NCBI GenBank assembly: GCA_050246915.1
Contig: JBFWVD010000038.1
Span: forward strand, 1-49,237
From: JBFWVD01 sp050246915
GTDB taxonomy: Bacteria; Actinomycetota; Acidimicrobiia; Acidimicrobiales; Ilumatobacteraceae
Reading direction: 5' to 3'
DNA: 49,237 nt
In this document: positions 8,356 through 16,978 of the stretch, one piece after another
How positions within the stretch are numbered: position 1 is the stretch's first letter
Layout of the letters: each line of letters opens with the position of its first letter
The notes under the pieces: model-generated
What the model saw: the letters and a program-made list of their open reading frames with translations, nothing else
Databases searched by the model: none
Told to the model about the DNA's origin: nothing
Program-made: the position numbers and the translations under genes

Positions 8356-10933
8356 TCATCGTTCGACGTTCGGGGTGTGGAGCCGGTTGGGATGCGCAGC
8401 GGCGGTGGGGTGCTTGGTGCGGAGGTCGGCGAGTTCGTTGGTGGCGTGTCGGTGTTGGTCGTGGAGCCATGCGGCAAGGTGCTCGATGTCGACGGCGCCG
8501 GGGGTGGTGGTGTAGGCGGGGTAGTTGCCGAGCCGGTTGTAGGGGTGGCGTGGTTCGATGCGGATGGCGGTGTCGTCGATGCGTGCTTGGAGACTGACGC
8601 CGTGGAATTGGCCGATGTCGTGGCGGCGTTCGGGATTCCAGACGGCGGGGTCGCGGCTGAACGCGTTGACGGCTTCGGCCCACGCGGCGGGGCCTTTGGC
8701 GCGGTTGCCCCAGTGGACGATCGTGAGCGGGTCGTAGCGTTGGTAGGCGCCAGCCCAGGCGAACCGTTCGGCGGTCGTGACCCGGCGCTGCCCGAAGATC
8801 GGATGGGCGTCGCCGACGGTCGCGGGTGTGGGTTCGGGGTCGTCGGCGGCGTCGGCGCCGGTGGACACCGGCTCGGCTGCGGGTGGGGCCGGGCATGAGG
8901 GCCGTTTGGAGTTGGTTGCGTCGTTGTCGGCAGTCGGCGAGCTCGGCGGCGCGGGCGAACACGGCGGGGACTGGGCGGGCGTGTTCGGCGTCGATCTGTC
9001 GGCGGGCGTCGTCGGCGTGTTCGAGGTAGCCGGTGCGGATGCGGTCGAGTCGGTCGTGGGTGTTGAGCACGCTTTGGCCGAGGCCGCGGCCGCCGTCGGC
9101 GGGGTGCAGCCGGTCGGGTTCGATCCGGTTGACGATCCCGGTGCCGCCGATTTCGAGGCGGAGCCCGTCGACGCGATGGGCGTCGTAGGTGATCCCGGCG
9201 AGGGTGACGGTGGTGTGGGTGTTCCAGCCGACGGCGAGGAGTTGACGTCCGATCTCGTGGGGGTCGCCGGGGACGGGTCGCAGCGCGTCGATCGCGCCGA
9301 CGTGTGTGTGGAGGCGGGCGATGCTGTGTTCGGCGTGGCGGATCTGGTTGTCTTGTGCGAGACGCGAGGCGTGGTGGGCGCGCTCGGCGCGTTCGAGGCG
9401 GGTGACGGTGGCGGCGAGGGCGGCGAGTTCGATGTGGCGTTGATCGCCGGTCGCGATCGCGGCGATCGTGGCGTACTCCTCGGCTGGTGAGGCGACTGAT
9501 TCGTCGCGTAGGTCGCGGGTCATCTGTTCGGGGTCGGACATGGCTTGGGTGATGAAGTGGGCTTTGCGGCGCAGGATCTGCCATGAGTTGGCGTCGGCGG
9601 TGCGTTCGGTGACGTAGCGGTGCACCTCGACTTGAGGGTGAGGGTTGCCTTGGCGGATGAGGCGTCCTTCGGCCTGCTCGAGCCAGTCGGGCCGGTAGGG
9701 GGCGGTGAGCTCGTGAGCGGCGTAGAGCCGCGTCTGAATGTTGACGCCGACGCCCATCTGGGCGGTGCTGCCGATCAGCACCCGGCAGTGTCCTGAGCGG
9801 ACGGCGTCCCACAGCGGTTGGCGCCGGTTCGGCTCGGCGATGTCGTGGACCCAGGCGATCTCGACGCGGTGGATGCCGCGTTCGACGAGCAGATGGGTGA
9901 GGGTCGAGTAGACCGACGGTCGGCCGTCGGGTTTGGGGACGCCGGCGTCGCAGAACACGACCTGGGTGGCGCCGGGCCGGTCCGAGTCGGGATAGGTCCA
10001 CTCCGCGGTGCGGTGGTGGATGGCGGCGATGTGGTCGGCCGCGGCGATCAGCTTGTGGTTCGGTTCATCCCAGTCGAACCTGAGGTGGCGGTGGTTGGCG
10101 GTGGCCCACTTCTCGCAGGTCTCTACGGAGATGGTGGCGGGATGGAGCGCCGCCGCGCGGGCGGTCGACAGGATCGCGATGACCGGATCTCGACCGCCGT
10201 CGGGTTTGTCGATTTGGCGGGCTTCGGCGCGTTCGGCGCACCATGAGGCGACGACCATCTGTTGGTCGGTCGGTTCGCACACGTGGACGGCGGCGGTGCC
10301 GCCGTCGACGTCGGGGAGCGTGAAGCCGAGCGAGCTGGTCGGGCGCACGTCGGCGAAGCTGCGGAACATGCGGGCCAGGTCCGGGAAGTTCTTGTACTCG
10401 CCGAGGCGGGTGACGACTTTGAGTTTGCCGTCGGCGCCGTGCTCGACGGTCTCGACCGGCGCCAAAAAGTTGGCGGCCATCGCGTCGAAATGCTCGACGC
10501 CGGCTTCGGCGAGGGCGTGGGGGGCGACGAGACGGGCGGCGACCCACATCTCGGCAGGCGAGTTGGTGATCGGCGTGGCGGTCGCCATCACGATCGCCCC
10601 GTCGCCGTGACGCGAACGCACATAGTCGGCGCGCGCCAGGATCGCCTCGGCACGCTGTGAGCCTTCTGGCAGCGGGAGCCCTTGGCGGGACGTGTTAAGC
10701 CGGATGTTCTTGGCGAGATGCGCCTCGTCGACCACCAACATGCCGACCCCCATCCGGTCGAAGTAGGTGACGGCGGGGTCTTCGACGGCGTCTTTGAGCG
10801 TGTCGAGGCGGGCGCGTTCTTTCTCGAGTTGACGGGCCCACCGTTTCGCCGCCGACCGCGACAGGGTTTGGTCGGTGTCGAACGACTCGAAGTCGGCAAG
10901 ACGCCGGGCCAGCGTCTCGCGTTCGACGTCGGG
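8356..10933 (-). pseudogene. Helicase/DNA-methylase-type element protein, 5'-truncated and frameshifted
   Basis: Remnant of a large SF2 helicase-type protein like those in conjugative elements and phages. Visible are a DEAH-type Walker B (VVDEAHLAKN), motif III-like MATATPITNSPAEMW, and the C-terminal helicase motifs GVNIQTRL and QAEGRLIRQGN. The Walker A half is missing because the gene runs straight into the IS3 end at 10934. Near 8890, after QTALMPGP, the frame turns into an Arg-rich, non-protein-like translation. Sensible sequence resumes in the +1 frame (PAAEPVSTGADAADD and onward) and stops at 8356. A single C lost from a C-run near 8893 would explain this. Both lesions imply a dead gene. 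Confidence 0.75.
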
Positions 10934-10962
10934 TGAACCGCCCTGGCTCTGATGGAGGCCCG
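10934..10962. repeat. IS3 terminal inverted repeat (orfB side)
   Basis: Begins TGAACCGCCCTGGCTC and matches the other end at 15 consecutive bases, with TGGAGGC shared further in. It marks the break in the helicase gene. Confidence 0.85.
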
Positions 10963-11282
10963 GGCTATTTGATTCCAACCCCAGTCGGGGCGGCTTGTTG
11001 GGCAGCATAGAACGCTGCTTCGAACTCGGCGGGTGGGACGTCGTCGCAGTGGCTGTGGAGGCGGTCCTCGTTGAAACAGTGCACCCACGACAGTGTCGCG
11101 AGTTCGAGTTCGTCGACGTCGTCGCATGGTCGTGGAGCGTCGGGCCCGAACACGCACTCGGTCTTGTAGAGCCCGTTCGTGGTCTCGGCGAGGGCGTTGT
11201 CGAACGAGTCGGCGACCGTGCCGATCGAGGGTCTCGCCCCGATCTCGTCGAGCCGTTCGGTGAATCTCACGGACGTGAACTG

Positions 11283-11310
11283 CTCAGGCTCAACCAGTCG
11301 TCGCAACACC
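11283..11310. repeat. IS30 right terminal inverted repeat
   Basis: The inner 14 bases match the left repeat exactly, and TCAAC plus GTCGTCGCAACACC give 19 of the inner 21 positions. The outermost seven bases are poorly matched. Confidence 0.8.
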
Positions 11311-12636
11311 GGCTTGCTGGATGGATCGTAGATGCTCGTCAAGCGCCTCGGCGGGAGTCTTCCAACCGAGGGTCTTGCGTGGTCGCGTGTTCAATGCGAG
11401 CGCCACGGCATCGAGGTCGTCACGGCCGTGCCGGTGGAGGTCGGTGCCCTTCGGGAAGTACTGGCGTAGGAGTCCGTTGGTGTTCTCGTTTGTGCCGCGT
11501 TGCTACGGGCTGTGTGGGTTGCAGAAGTAGATCTCCAGGCCAGTCTCGACTCGCAGCTTGGCGTGCTGGGCCATCTCGGCGCCCTGGTCCCAGGTGAGCG
11601 AGCGGCGCAGTTGCTCGGGCAGCGTGGCGATCACGCGGGCGATCTCATCGCGGACTGCTTCGGCGCCATGGCCAGCCAGCGGCGGGCCGTTCTTGACGCG
11701 TGGCTGGACGCCGTGGCCTTCCATCGGTGGCAGATGGAGCAACATCGTGAACCGGGTCGTGCGCTCGACCAGCGTGCCGATCGCCGACTTGTTCAACCCG
11801 AGGATCAGGTCGCCCTCCCAATGGCCGGGGACGGCCCGGTCGTCGGCCTCGGCGGGGCGTTCGGTGATCATCACCTCCGACGTGACGAACTTCTTGCCGC
11901 GGCCCTGGGTGCGAGCCCGCGGGACCCGCAGTGCGCGTCCGGTCCGTAGACACGCGACGAGTTCGCGCTTGAGCGCTCCTCGACCTTGGATGTAGAGCGC
12001 CTGGTAGATGGCTTCGTGCGAGATCCTCATCTCCTTGTCGTTGGGGAAGTCGAACTTCAATCGGTTCGAGATCTGCTCCGGGCTCCACGACTTCGCCCAC
12101 CGCCGATCCGCTCGGCGGCCGTGGCGTCGCCCGATGAACCGCACCGTCGGTCCGACCACCGGCTCCCCGTTGGGACGCTCGATCGCTCCGGAAAGCCGGT
12201 CCTGGACGTACTCGCGAAGCCGATCATTGGTCACCAGCTTCGCAGTCTTCGGACGACGTGCCGCCAGCTCGGCCTTCCACTGCGCGACGCCGGCGCGGTA
12301 CTCGAGCTTGGCTCCGCGTGTGGCCGCGTTGCGGCGGAGCTCACGCGAGATCGTCGACGGCGACCGCCCGATCTGCCGTGCGACGGCGCGGACACCGAAG
12401 CCCTGCGCCCGCAGGAGCGCTATCTCTTCGCGCTCGGTGAACGACAGATACCTGCCCGACGGGGGGCTGAGCTGGATCGATGGCATCCCGCCACGCTCGC
12501 GGAACCAACGTGATCCGACCGGGCCTGATGTGCCGACCTCAATCGCAGCCTCCTCCGACGAGAGGCCCTCGGCGATCTTCACCCAGAAGGCCCGCTCGAC
12601 ATCGCGCTGGACTGGCGGCCGACCCGGCGACCTCAT
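11290..12636 (-). pseudogene. IS30-family transposase with in-frame amber codon
   Basis: A helix-turn-helix N-terminus (LSFTEREEIALLRAQGFGVRAVA, RSPSTISRELRRN) is followed by the DDE core: GHWEGDLILG gives the first Asp and LTWDQGAEMAQH the second. After YFCNPHSP comes TAG (11505-11503), where relatives have Trp (HSPWQRG). The frame then stays open for 70 codons, QRGTNENTNGLLRQYFPKG and so on, to a TGA at 11290. The catalytic Glu lies in NEN, beyond the stop, so the shortened product should not transpose. Start taken at 12636 (MRSPGRPP); an ATG at 12687 is an alternative. Confidence 0.85.
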
Positions 12637-12702
12637 CGCCGGCCGCCCAGTCTGCGTCACCAACCACCCTGGCTGTCGCCTCATCAATCACCTCCATATC
12701 GA

Positions 12703-12730
12703 GGTGTTGCGACGACCAGTTGAATCCGCC
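12703..12730. repeat. IS30 left terminal inverted repeat
   Basis: Partner of the repeat at 11283-11310. The target-duplication triplet CTG follows at 12731-12733. Confidence 0.8.
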
Positions 12731-13332
12731 CTGCGACCCCGCATCCGAGTGCGTCACGAGTCCGACGAGACGCCGGTTGCCGCGTGATCGGCGGGCCATC
12801 TCGAGCGCATCGAGGACCATGTCGGTCTTCATGTTCGCCGCGACGCGCCAGCCGACGATCCGACGGCTGAACGCGTCGACGATGAAGCACACGTAGGCCA
12901 TCCCCGACCGGGTCGGCACGTAAGTCAGATCGGTGACCCACAACGCGTCCGGACGGTCGGCACGGAAGTTCCGGTTCACCAGGTCCGGCGCTCGGGTGGC
13001 GTCGGGGTCCTGACGGGTGGTGAACACCTTGCGTCGCTGTCGGCTGATCCCTTCGATCTCCATGATCCTCATGAGCCGGGCGACCTGGTCACGGCCGATG
13101 TCGTGCCCCGCCCGGCGGGCGGCCTTCCAGAGCTTGTGCGCGCCGTAGACCTTGCGGTTCGCGACCCACAACACCATCAGGACCTGCATCATCGCCACGT
13201 CCCGGACCGCACGTGCTGACGGTGCCAGCTCGCGCTTCTTGGCCGCGTAGTAGGTGCTCGGCGCCATCTGCAGAACCCTGCAGATGGGCTCGACGCCGAA
13301 CTCCTGTCGGTGCTCGTCGATGAACCCGACGA

Positions 13333-13686
13333 TCACTTCTGCGGGCGGTCGAGCTCCGCCTGGGCGAAATACGCCGCTGCCTTCTTCAGGATCTCGTTCG
13401 CCCGGCGGGTCTCACGCAGCTCCTGAGCGAGCACCTTGTTCTCCGCTTCGAGCTGCTGCACCCGCTGCGCGTCAGGGCCGGCCAGACCGTCACGGGCGTC
13501 GGCCTCACGGACCCACGTGCGCACCGACTCGACGCCGTAACCGAGCTGATCGGCGACACGTTGCACCGTGCCGTGCTCGGTCCCGAGCTCCTTGCGCAAC
13601 TGGCGGACCAGACGCACCGCGTCTGCCTTCTCACCATCGGTGTACCGACGCGTTGTCGGACTCCCAGGGGACTTCTCCTTCGGCAT
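13333..13686 (-). CDS. IS3-family transposase OrfA (helix-turn-helix)
   Basis: DNA-binding OrfA of the IS3 element, 117 aa. The HTH_Tnp_1 domain is visible (RYTDGEKADAVRLVRQL, then VADQLGYGVESVRTWVREAD). A leucine-zipper-like stretch follows (QQLEAENKVLAQELRETRRANEILKKA split over about 25 residues), and the family-typical end AYFAQAELDRPQK. I chose the ATG at 13686 (MPKEKSPG), with GAGG eight bases upstream, over the longer frame to 13722. It seems intact, but its partner OrfB is destroyed, so it has no transposition role alone. Confidence 0.85.
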   Translation of the reverse strand: MPKEKSPGSPTTRRYTDGEKADAVRLVRQLRKELGTEHGTVQRVADQLGYGVESVRTWVREADARDGLAGPDAQRVQQLEAENKVLAQELRETRRANEILKKAAAYFAQAELDRPQK

Positions 13687-13711
13687 GACTCCATCCTCGT
13701 TTCCAAGGTCA

Positions 13712-13740
13712 GGAGCCTCCAACGAAGCCAGGGCGGTTCA
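13712..13740. repeat. IS3 terminal inverted repeat (orfA side)
   Basis: Read on the minus strand from 13740 it starts TGAACCGCCCTGGCTT. It lies inside the truncated endonuclease frame, whose last native codons end at 13741. Confidence 0.85.
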
Positions 13741-14282
13741 TGACGCGCTTGCCGGTTGCGCTCGTACCGGTTCACCCTGACGGTGCGCAGAGCTCCTTCA
13801 AAGAAGTTCGCGTGTTCATCGTCGGGGTAGATGCCACCCGCCATGGCGCCTGCGGTGTGCTGCTCCCAAAGGTCGACCAGGTGTTGCTCGGCAGCGTCGG
13901 GCACTCGTGTGCCGGAGGCCTGGAGCCGGTCCCAGTTGATCTCCGGCACGGCCAACTTGAGCACCTCGATGGGCAGACGCTCGTCCACGGTCACGACGCA
14001 GTCGAAGTCCACATCGGCGTTGTTGGCATCTCGGCCTGACCCATCCCAGTGCGCGTCCGGATAGACGTCACTCGTGAACACACCGCTCGCAACCAGCCCG
14101 CGGTCATGGTGTTGCCGCAGCAGCAGCGCTCGATCGCCGGGTGCGATACCACCGGAGCGTCCGCCCGTGCTCCACTGGCCATCGACTGGCGACGTGGGGC
14201 TTGCGATCCCAGCAGACTCGTCGAGCCAGGCTTCGCCGTCCGGCCACAGCGTCGGATTCCAGGTCAGTATGAACGTGCCCAT
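13741..14282 (-). pseudogene. HNH endonuclease (McrA-like) reduced to its N-terminal domain by IS3
   Basis: The first 180 residues match the EVE/PUA-like N-terminal half of a family of HNH restriction-type nucleases: MGTFILTWNP, then GDRALLLRQHHDRGLVASGVF and EGALRTVRVNRYERNRQAR. In relatives as I know them, the sequence goes on from this Arg-rich segment into a Cys/His HNH domain. Here it enters the IS3 end (HEPPWL...), so the nuclease domain is gone. The frame runs on into the IS, giving a nonsense tail. Without the catalytic domain it could at best bind DNA. It lies downstream of the integrase and may have been a defence cargo gene. The family assignment rests on memory of the conserved pattern. 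Confidence 0.7.
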
Positions 14283-14465
14283 TGCGGCAGACGGTAGCGA
14301 CGCGGTCACCGCCTGAACACCGATTGCGACGTAGCCATTGCCGCCGGGACTCCGCTCGCCAGTGGCGCGTCCATCGCGTCGGAGATGCCCCATCGTCTCG
14401 AGGCCGGCACCGGTGTTGCCTGGTGCGGCACCGCTGCTGACGGCCACGGGCAGAGGGGTGGCTGA

Positions 14466-15662
14466 CTACGGCAGCGATGTTCGCTGATCGAGCGCCCGGA
14501 CTGGAGCGCGGGCATCGAGGGGGGTGGCGGCACCGATCGCGGAGGCTTGGTACACGGTGTCGAGCGCGTCATCGAGGGCTTCGTCGAGCTTGGGGAAGAG
14601 GTGCCCGTAGTTGTCGAGCGTCACTGTGATGGTGCTGTGCCCCATGCGTTCCATGATCGCCCGAGGGTGCGCACCCTGGCCGATGAGCATCGCCGCGTAC
14701 GTATGCCTGAGATCGTGGAACCGGGTGGTGTCCGGGGCCGCGGATCGTTCGACGGCGGGTTTGAAGTGTCGCTTCATCCAGTTCGAGTAGCGGAACGGGC
14801 CGCCCTGGGGGCTCTGCCAAACGAACTCGTCCTGGCCGAGCCCCGCGATATTTCGGGCGAGGTCGTCGATCAACGACTTCGGGATCGGCACCGATCGACG
14901 TTCGTAGGTCTTGGTCGCAACGATCTGCAGCTGACCGTACGCCTCCGATGCTGATTGGTGCACATAGACGCGGCGTTGCAGCATCCGCACGTCCTTGACG
15001 CGCAACGCGACCAGTTCACCGGCGCGCAGCCCCGTGAACGCAGCGAAGCGAACGAACAGCCCATACTCGGGATAGCCGTCGACTTGCCGTTCACCACGCC
15101 GATACCGCGGCGGTGGTTGTTCGACCTCGCGGGCGAGAGACATGATCTGTTCGGGTTCGAGGAACACCATCTCGCCGCGTTGGGTCTGGCCGACCGCGAC
15201 GTCTTCGACCGGGTTCGACTTGAGCGCGCCGGAACGAACGGCGAGCTTGAAGATCAGACGCATCACATCGCGGATGTTGCGGATCGTCTTCGGCGCGACT
15301 CCCGCGGCGCGGAGTTCGGCCACGTAGGCGAGCACGGTCGGATAGTCGATCGACGCGATCGGCGCGCGACCGAAGCGCGGCCGGAGGTGCTTGCTCACGA
15401 TCGACTCGTAGGACTCGCGCGTCTTCGGTTTGCGATCACCGATCGTGTCGAGCCACGTGTCGGCCCACTGACCGAACAGCTCGCGCCCACGGTCGGGGTC
15501 GATCCAGTCGCCGCGGACCAGGTCGGTCTCGACGGAGTTGGCGAAACGTTGCGCGTCGACCTTGCGCTCGAAGGTCTTCTTGCGCTGCCGGCGAGACTCG
15601 TCGCGGTAGCGGACGTCCCAGCGCGTGCCCGACGCCGAAGCGCGCTTGCGGATGTCGGCCAT
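14466..15662 (-). CDS. Tyrosine-type site-specific integrase
   Basis: Phage/ICE-type integrase of 398 aa. An arm-binding domain comes first (RWDVRYRDESRRQRKKTF), then a SAM-like core-binding domain (FGQWADTWLDTIGDRKPKTRESYES) and the catalytic domain. Catalytic residues are the Arg in TGLRAGEL, the HxxR in FHDLRHTYAA, the His in MERMGHST and the Tyr in LDNYGHLF. All expected residues are present, so it may be functional. It lies 22 bases after the excisionase-like gene and points away from the initiator tRNA gene about 0.5 kb upstream, the usual layout of an element integrated at a tRNA 3' end. Confidence 0.93.
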   Translation of the reverse strand: MADIRKRASASGTRWDVRYRDESRRQRKKTFERKVDAQRFANSVETDLVRGDWIDPDRGRELFGQWADTWLDTIGDRKPKTRESYESIVSKHLRPRFGRAPIASIDYPTVLAYVAELRAAGVAPKTIRNIRDVMRLIFKLAVRSGALKSNPVEDVAVGQTQRGEMVFLEPEQIMSLAREVEQPPPRYRRGERQVDGYPEYGLFVRFAAFTGLRAGELVALRVKDVRMLQRRVYVHQSASEAYGQLQIVATKTYERRSVPIPKSLIDDLARNIAGLGQDEFVWQSPQGGPFRYSNWMKRHFKPAVERSAAPDTTRFHDLRHTYAAMLIGQGAHPRAIMERMGHSTITVTLDNYGHLFPKLDEALDDALDTVYQASAIGAATPLDARAPVRALDQRTSLP

Positions 15663-15684
15663 CAGACGGCCTCCCCCGCGTCGG

Positions 15685-15915
15685 CTACCTCCGCGACCCG
15701 GCCAACTGGCGGCCGGTGAACCGCTGCGACGGTTCGATCCGCGAGCGAGCGATCCAGTCCTCGACGTCGTCGGGGTCGAAGCGGATGTGGCGGCCGATCT
15801 TGAAGAACGGGATCCGGCGTTCGTTCACCAGCCGGCGCACGAAGCGCTCCCCGACACCCAGCCGCTCGGCCAAGTCGGCGATGTCCAACAACTGCTCGGT
15901 CGTCGTCGTGCTCAT
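15685..15915 (-). CDS. Excisionase-family helix-turn-helix protein
   Basis: A 76-residue MerR-like/HTH_17 protein. LLDIADLAERLGVGERFVRRLVNERRIPFFKIG (read in two parts) is the winged-helix core, and RHIRFDPDDVEDWIARSR is the usual end. Such proteins act as recombination directionality factors or regulators beside integrases. It precedes the integrase on the same strand with a 22-base gap, so the two are likely co-transcribed. Confidence 0.88.
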   Translation of the reverse strand: MSTTTTEQLLDIADLAERLGVGERFVRRLVNERRIPFFKIGRHIRFDPDDVEDWIARSRIEPSQRFTGRQLAGSRR

Positions 15916-16066
15916 ACCCCCAGACGGGAAGCGACGCGCCCAGAACGGGGAATCCGACGTCGATCGACCCGCCCGTCAGGTGTGACCGGCGGCGCTGAGG
16001 AATACCACGCAGCGTGGCGAATGGCGCTGCTGGCAACGCCGACCGCGGGAGCAGATCACGGCGCCG

Positions 16067-16086
16067 TGGTACATATTTGGTACATG
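16067..16086. promoter_or_regulatory. Tandem GGTACAT repeats upstream of excisionase gene
   Basis: GGTACAT occurs at 16068-16074 and again at 16079-16085, exactly 11 bases apart, one helical turn. The position between the tRNA end and the xis-int genes fits arm-type integrase or excisionase sites, or an operator. No function is shown. The rest of 15916-16118 holds nothing else I can support. Confidence 0.35.
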
Positions 16087-16118
16087 CCGGCCCCGAATCG
16101 GGCCTCGGCCGAGAACGC

Positions 16119-16153
16119 AAAAGACCTGGCCACCATTGGTGACCAGGCCTTTT
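16119..16153 (-). terminator. Rho-independent terminator after the initiator tRNA
   Basis: A near-perfect hairpin with arms AAAAGACCTGGCCACC and GGTGACCAGGCCTTTT around ATT. It starts a few bases past the tRNA CCA end. The A and T runs on both sides let it work in either direction. Confidence 0.85.
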
Positions 16154-16156
16154 GAT

Positions 16157-16233
<77 letters not shown>

Positions 16234-16244
16234 GCGTGAACATC

Positions 16245-16274
16245 ACCATAGCGGGACATCCGTCGGTTCACCAA
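16245..16274 (-). promoter_or_regulatory. Likely promoter of the initiator tRNA gene
   Basis: On the minus strand, TTGGTG (16274-16269) and TATGGT (16250-16245) are separated by 18 bases, and the tRNA starts 11 bases beyond the -10. Both boxes are close to sigma-70-type consensus. Chosen by eye. Confidence 0.5.
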
Positions 16275-16299
16275 CCTCGGCATGCAAGACTGAGCAGTC

Positions 16300-16917
16300 A
16301 TGCCGTGGATCTCCCGCCGGAAGCTCGAACGCCTCATCACCATGCGCACGGCCATCCTCGATGAGCGACTTCGAGAAGCCGAGCGCAACATCGCCAATGG
16401 CGACGCAACAGACAAAGAGATCGATCGGCGCCTTGCCCGAGCTGAGTCCGAGGGCAATCGGACCTCGGAACGCAACCGCGAGTACGGCGCCCGCATCGAT
16501 TCGTTGTCAACACAGATGACCGCCATGACCCAGTCCCTCCAGAGCGACCACGAGCGTCACTGGCAGATCCTCGATGAGCAGATCACCGCGCTCACCCGTC
16601 GCGGCACCGAGGATCGCGTACAGCTCGAGCAACTCATCGAAGAGGTGCGGCGTAGCGCCAACCAGCGCGCCGCTCGCATCGAGCAGTTGGTGGGCGCCCT
16701 CACCAGCCGCCTCGATGCCGGCTCCGATGACACCGCCGGCCGCGTTCACGCCCTCGCTCACGAGATGGCTCGCCTGTCCATCGACCTTCGCTCCGAGCTC
16801 GCGCAGGCGCTGGCCAAAGCGACCCGCCAAATGGAAGCGCAGCACGCGGCTGTGGCCAGTGAGCAGGTGCTCATCGATCTCACCGAGCCACAGGCCAGCT
16901 CCGTCGATCTGCTCTGA
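16300..16917 (+). CDS. Hypothetical coiled-coil protein
   Basis: A 205-residue, charged, almost wholly helical protein with heptad-like spacing through most of its length (for example ITALTRRGTEDRVQLEQLI and RIEQLVGALTSRLDAG). No signal peptide, membrane segment or catalytic motif is visible. It ends in DLTEPQASSVDLL. I do not recognise a family. It faces the UPF0182 gene, with a shared hairpin terminator between them. The composition is like a real protein, and the frame sits alone on its strand. Confidence 0.65.
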   Translation: MPWISRRKLERLITMRTAILDERLREAERNIANGDATDKEIDRRLARAESEGNRTSERNREYGARIDSLSTQMTAMTQSLQSDHERHWQILDEQITALTRRGTEDRVQLEQLIEEVRRSANQRAARIEQLVGALTSRLDAGSDDTAGRVHALAHEMARLSIDLRSELAQALAKATRQMEAQHAAVASEQVLIDLTEPQASSVDLL

Positions 16918-16945
16918 CGCTCGGCCGCAGCACGGCCCGAGCGTC
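16916..16945. terminator. Bidirectional hairpin terminator between convergent genes
   Basis: Perfect 9-bp arms GACGCTCGG and CCGAGCGTC, with an inner CCG/CGG pair around CAGCA. It sits between two genes that end toward each other. There is no T-run, so it would be of the GC-rich actinobacterial kind. Confidence 0.6.
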
Positions 16946-16978
16946 CAGGACAGAAGTCTGTTCAGAGAGATGTGACGA

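Larger units (their letters stand above)
11283..12730 (-). mobile_element. IS30-family insertion sequence nested in the IS3 transposase
   Basis: About 1448 bases, ended by imperfect inverted repeats whose inner part, GTCGTCGCAACACC, is identical at both ends. The outer part differs at several positions. A 3-bp target duplication, CTG on the plus strand (CAG in the OrfB frame), flanks it at 11280-11282 and 12731-12733; IS30 elements typically duplicate 2-3 bp. It carries one transposase gene that is itself broken by an amber codon. It must be younger than the IS3 copy it interrupts. Confidence 0.88.
10965..13336 (-). pseudogene. IS3-family transposase OrfB, split by IS30 insertion
   Basis: DDE integrase-core transposase in two pieces. 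The 5' piece (13336 to 12731) holds the HTH_21-like N-terminus, the first catalytic Asp in WVTDLTYVPT and the second Asp in THSDAGSQ. The 3' piece (about 11282 to 10965) resumes at QFTSVRFTERLDEIG and includes DSFDNALAETTNGLYKTE, with the catalytic Glu. Joining the pieces across the CAG target duplication restores the normal family sequence (AGSQ then FTSVRF), so nothing else was lost. OrfB starts with a GTG overlapping the orfA stop by 4 bases. A -1 frameshift to make OrfAB is usual for the family. It is inactive because it is interrupted. Confidence 0.88.
10934..13740 (-). mobile_element. IS3-family insertion sequence, interrupted by a nested IS30-family element
   Basis: The ends are inverted repeats starting TGAACCGCCCTGGCT, at 10934 reading inward and at 13740 on the other strand. 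Between them lie orfA, orfB and the later IS30 insertion. Without the insertion the element is about 1.36 kb, normal for IS3. The bases outside the two ends (GGG on the left, TGA on the right) do not match, so no target duplication is seen. Both flanking genes are cut exactly at the IS ends. Together this suggests a deletion next to the element after it inserted. Confidence 0.88.

Noticed and set aside
8866..8869. The 170-codon frame (8868 to 8356) as a separate gene
   Set aside because: It reads better as the frameshifted end of the helicase remnant, since the helicase frame has no natural stop and the join needs only one base.
8178..10001. A 607-codon open frame on the minus strand
   Set aside because: It overlaps the helicase remnant in another frame and is mostly Arg, Pro and Thr; it is a GC-rich shadow with no domain.
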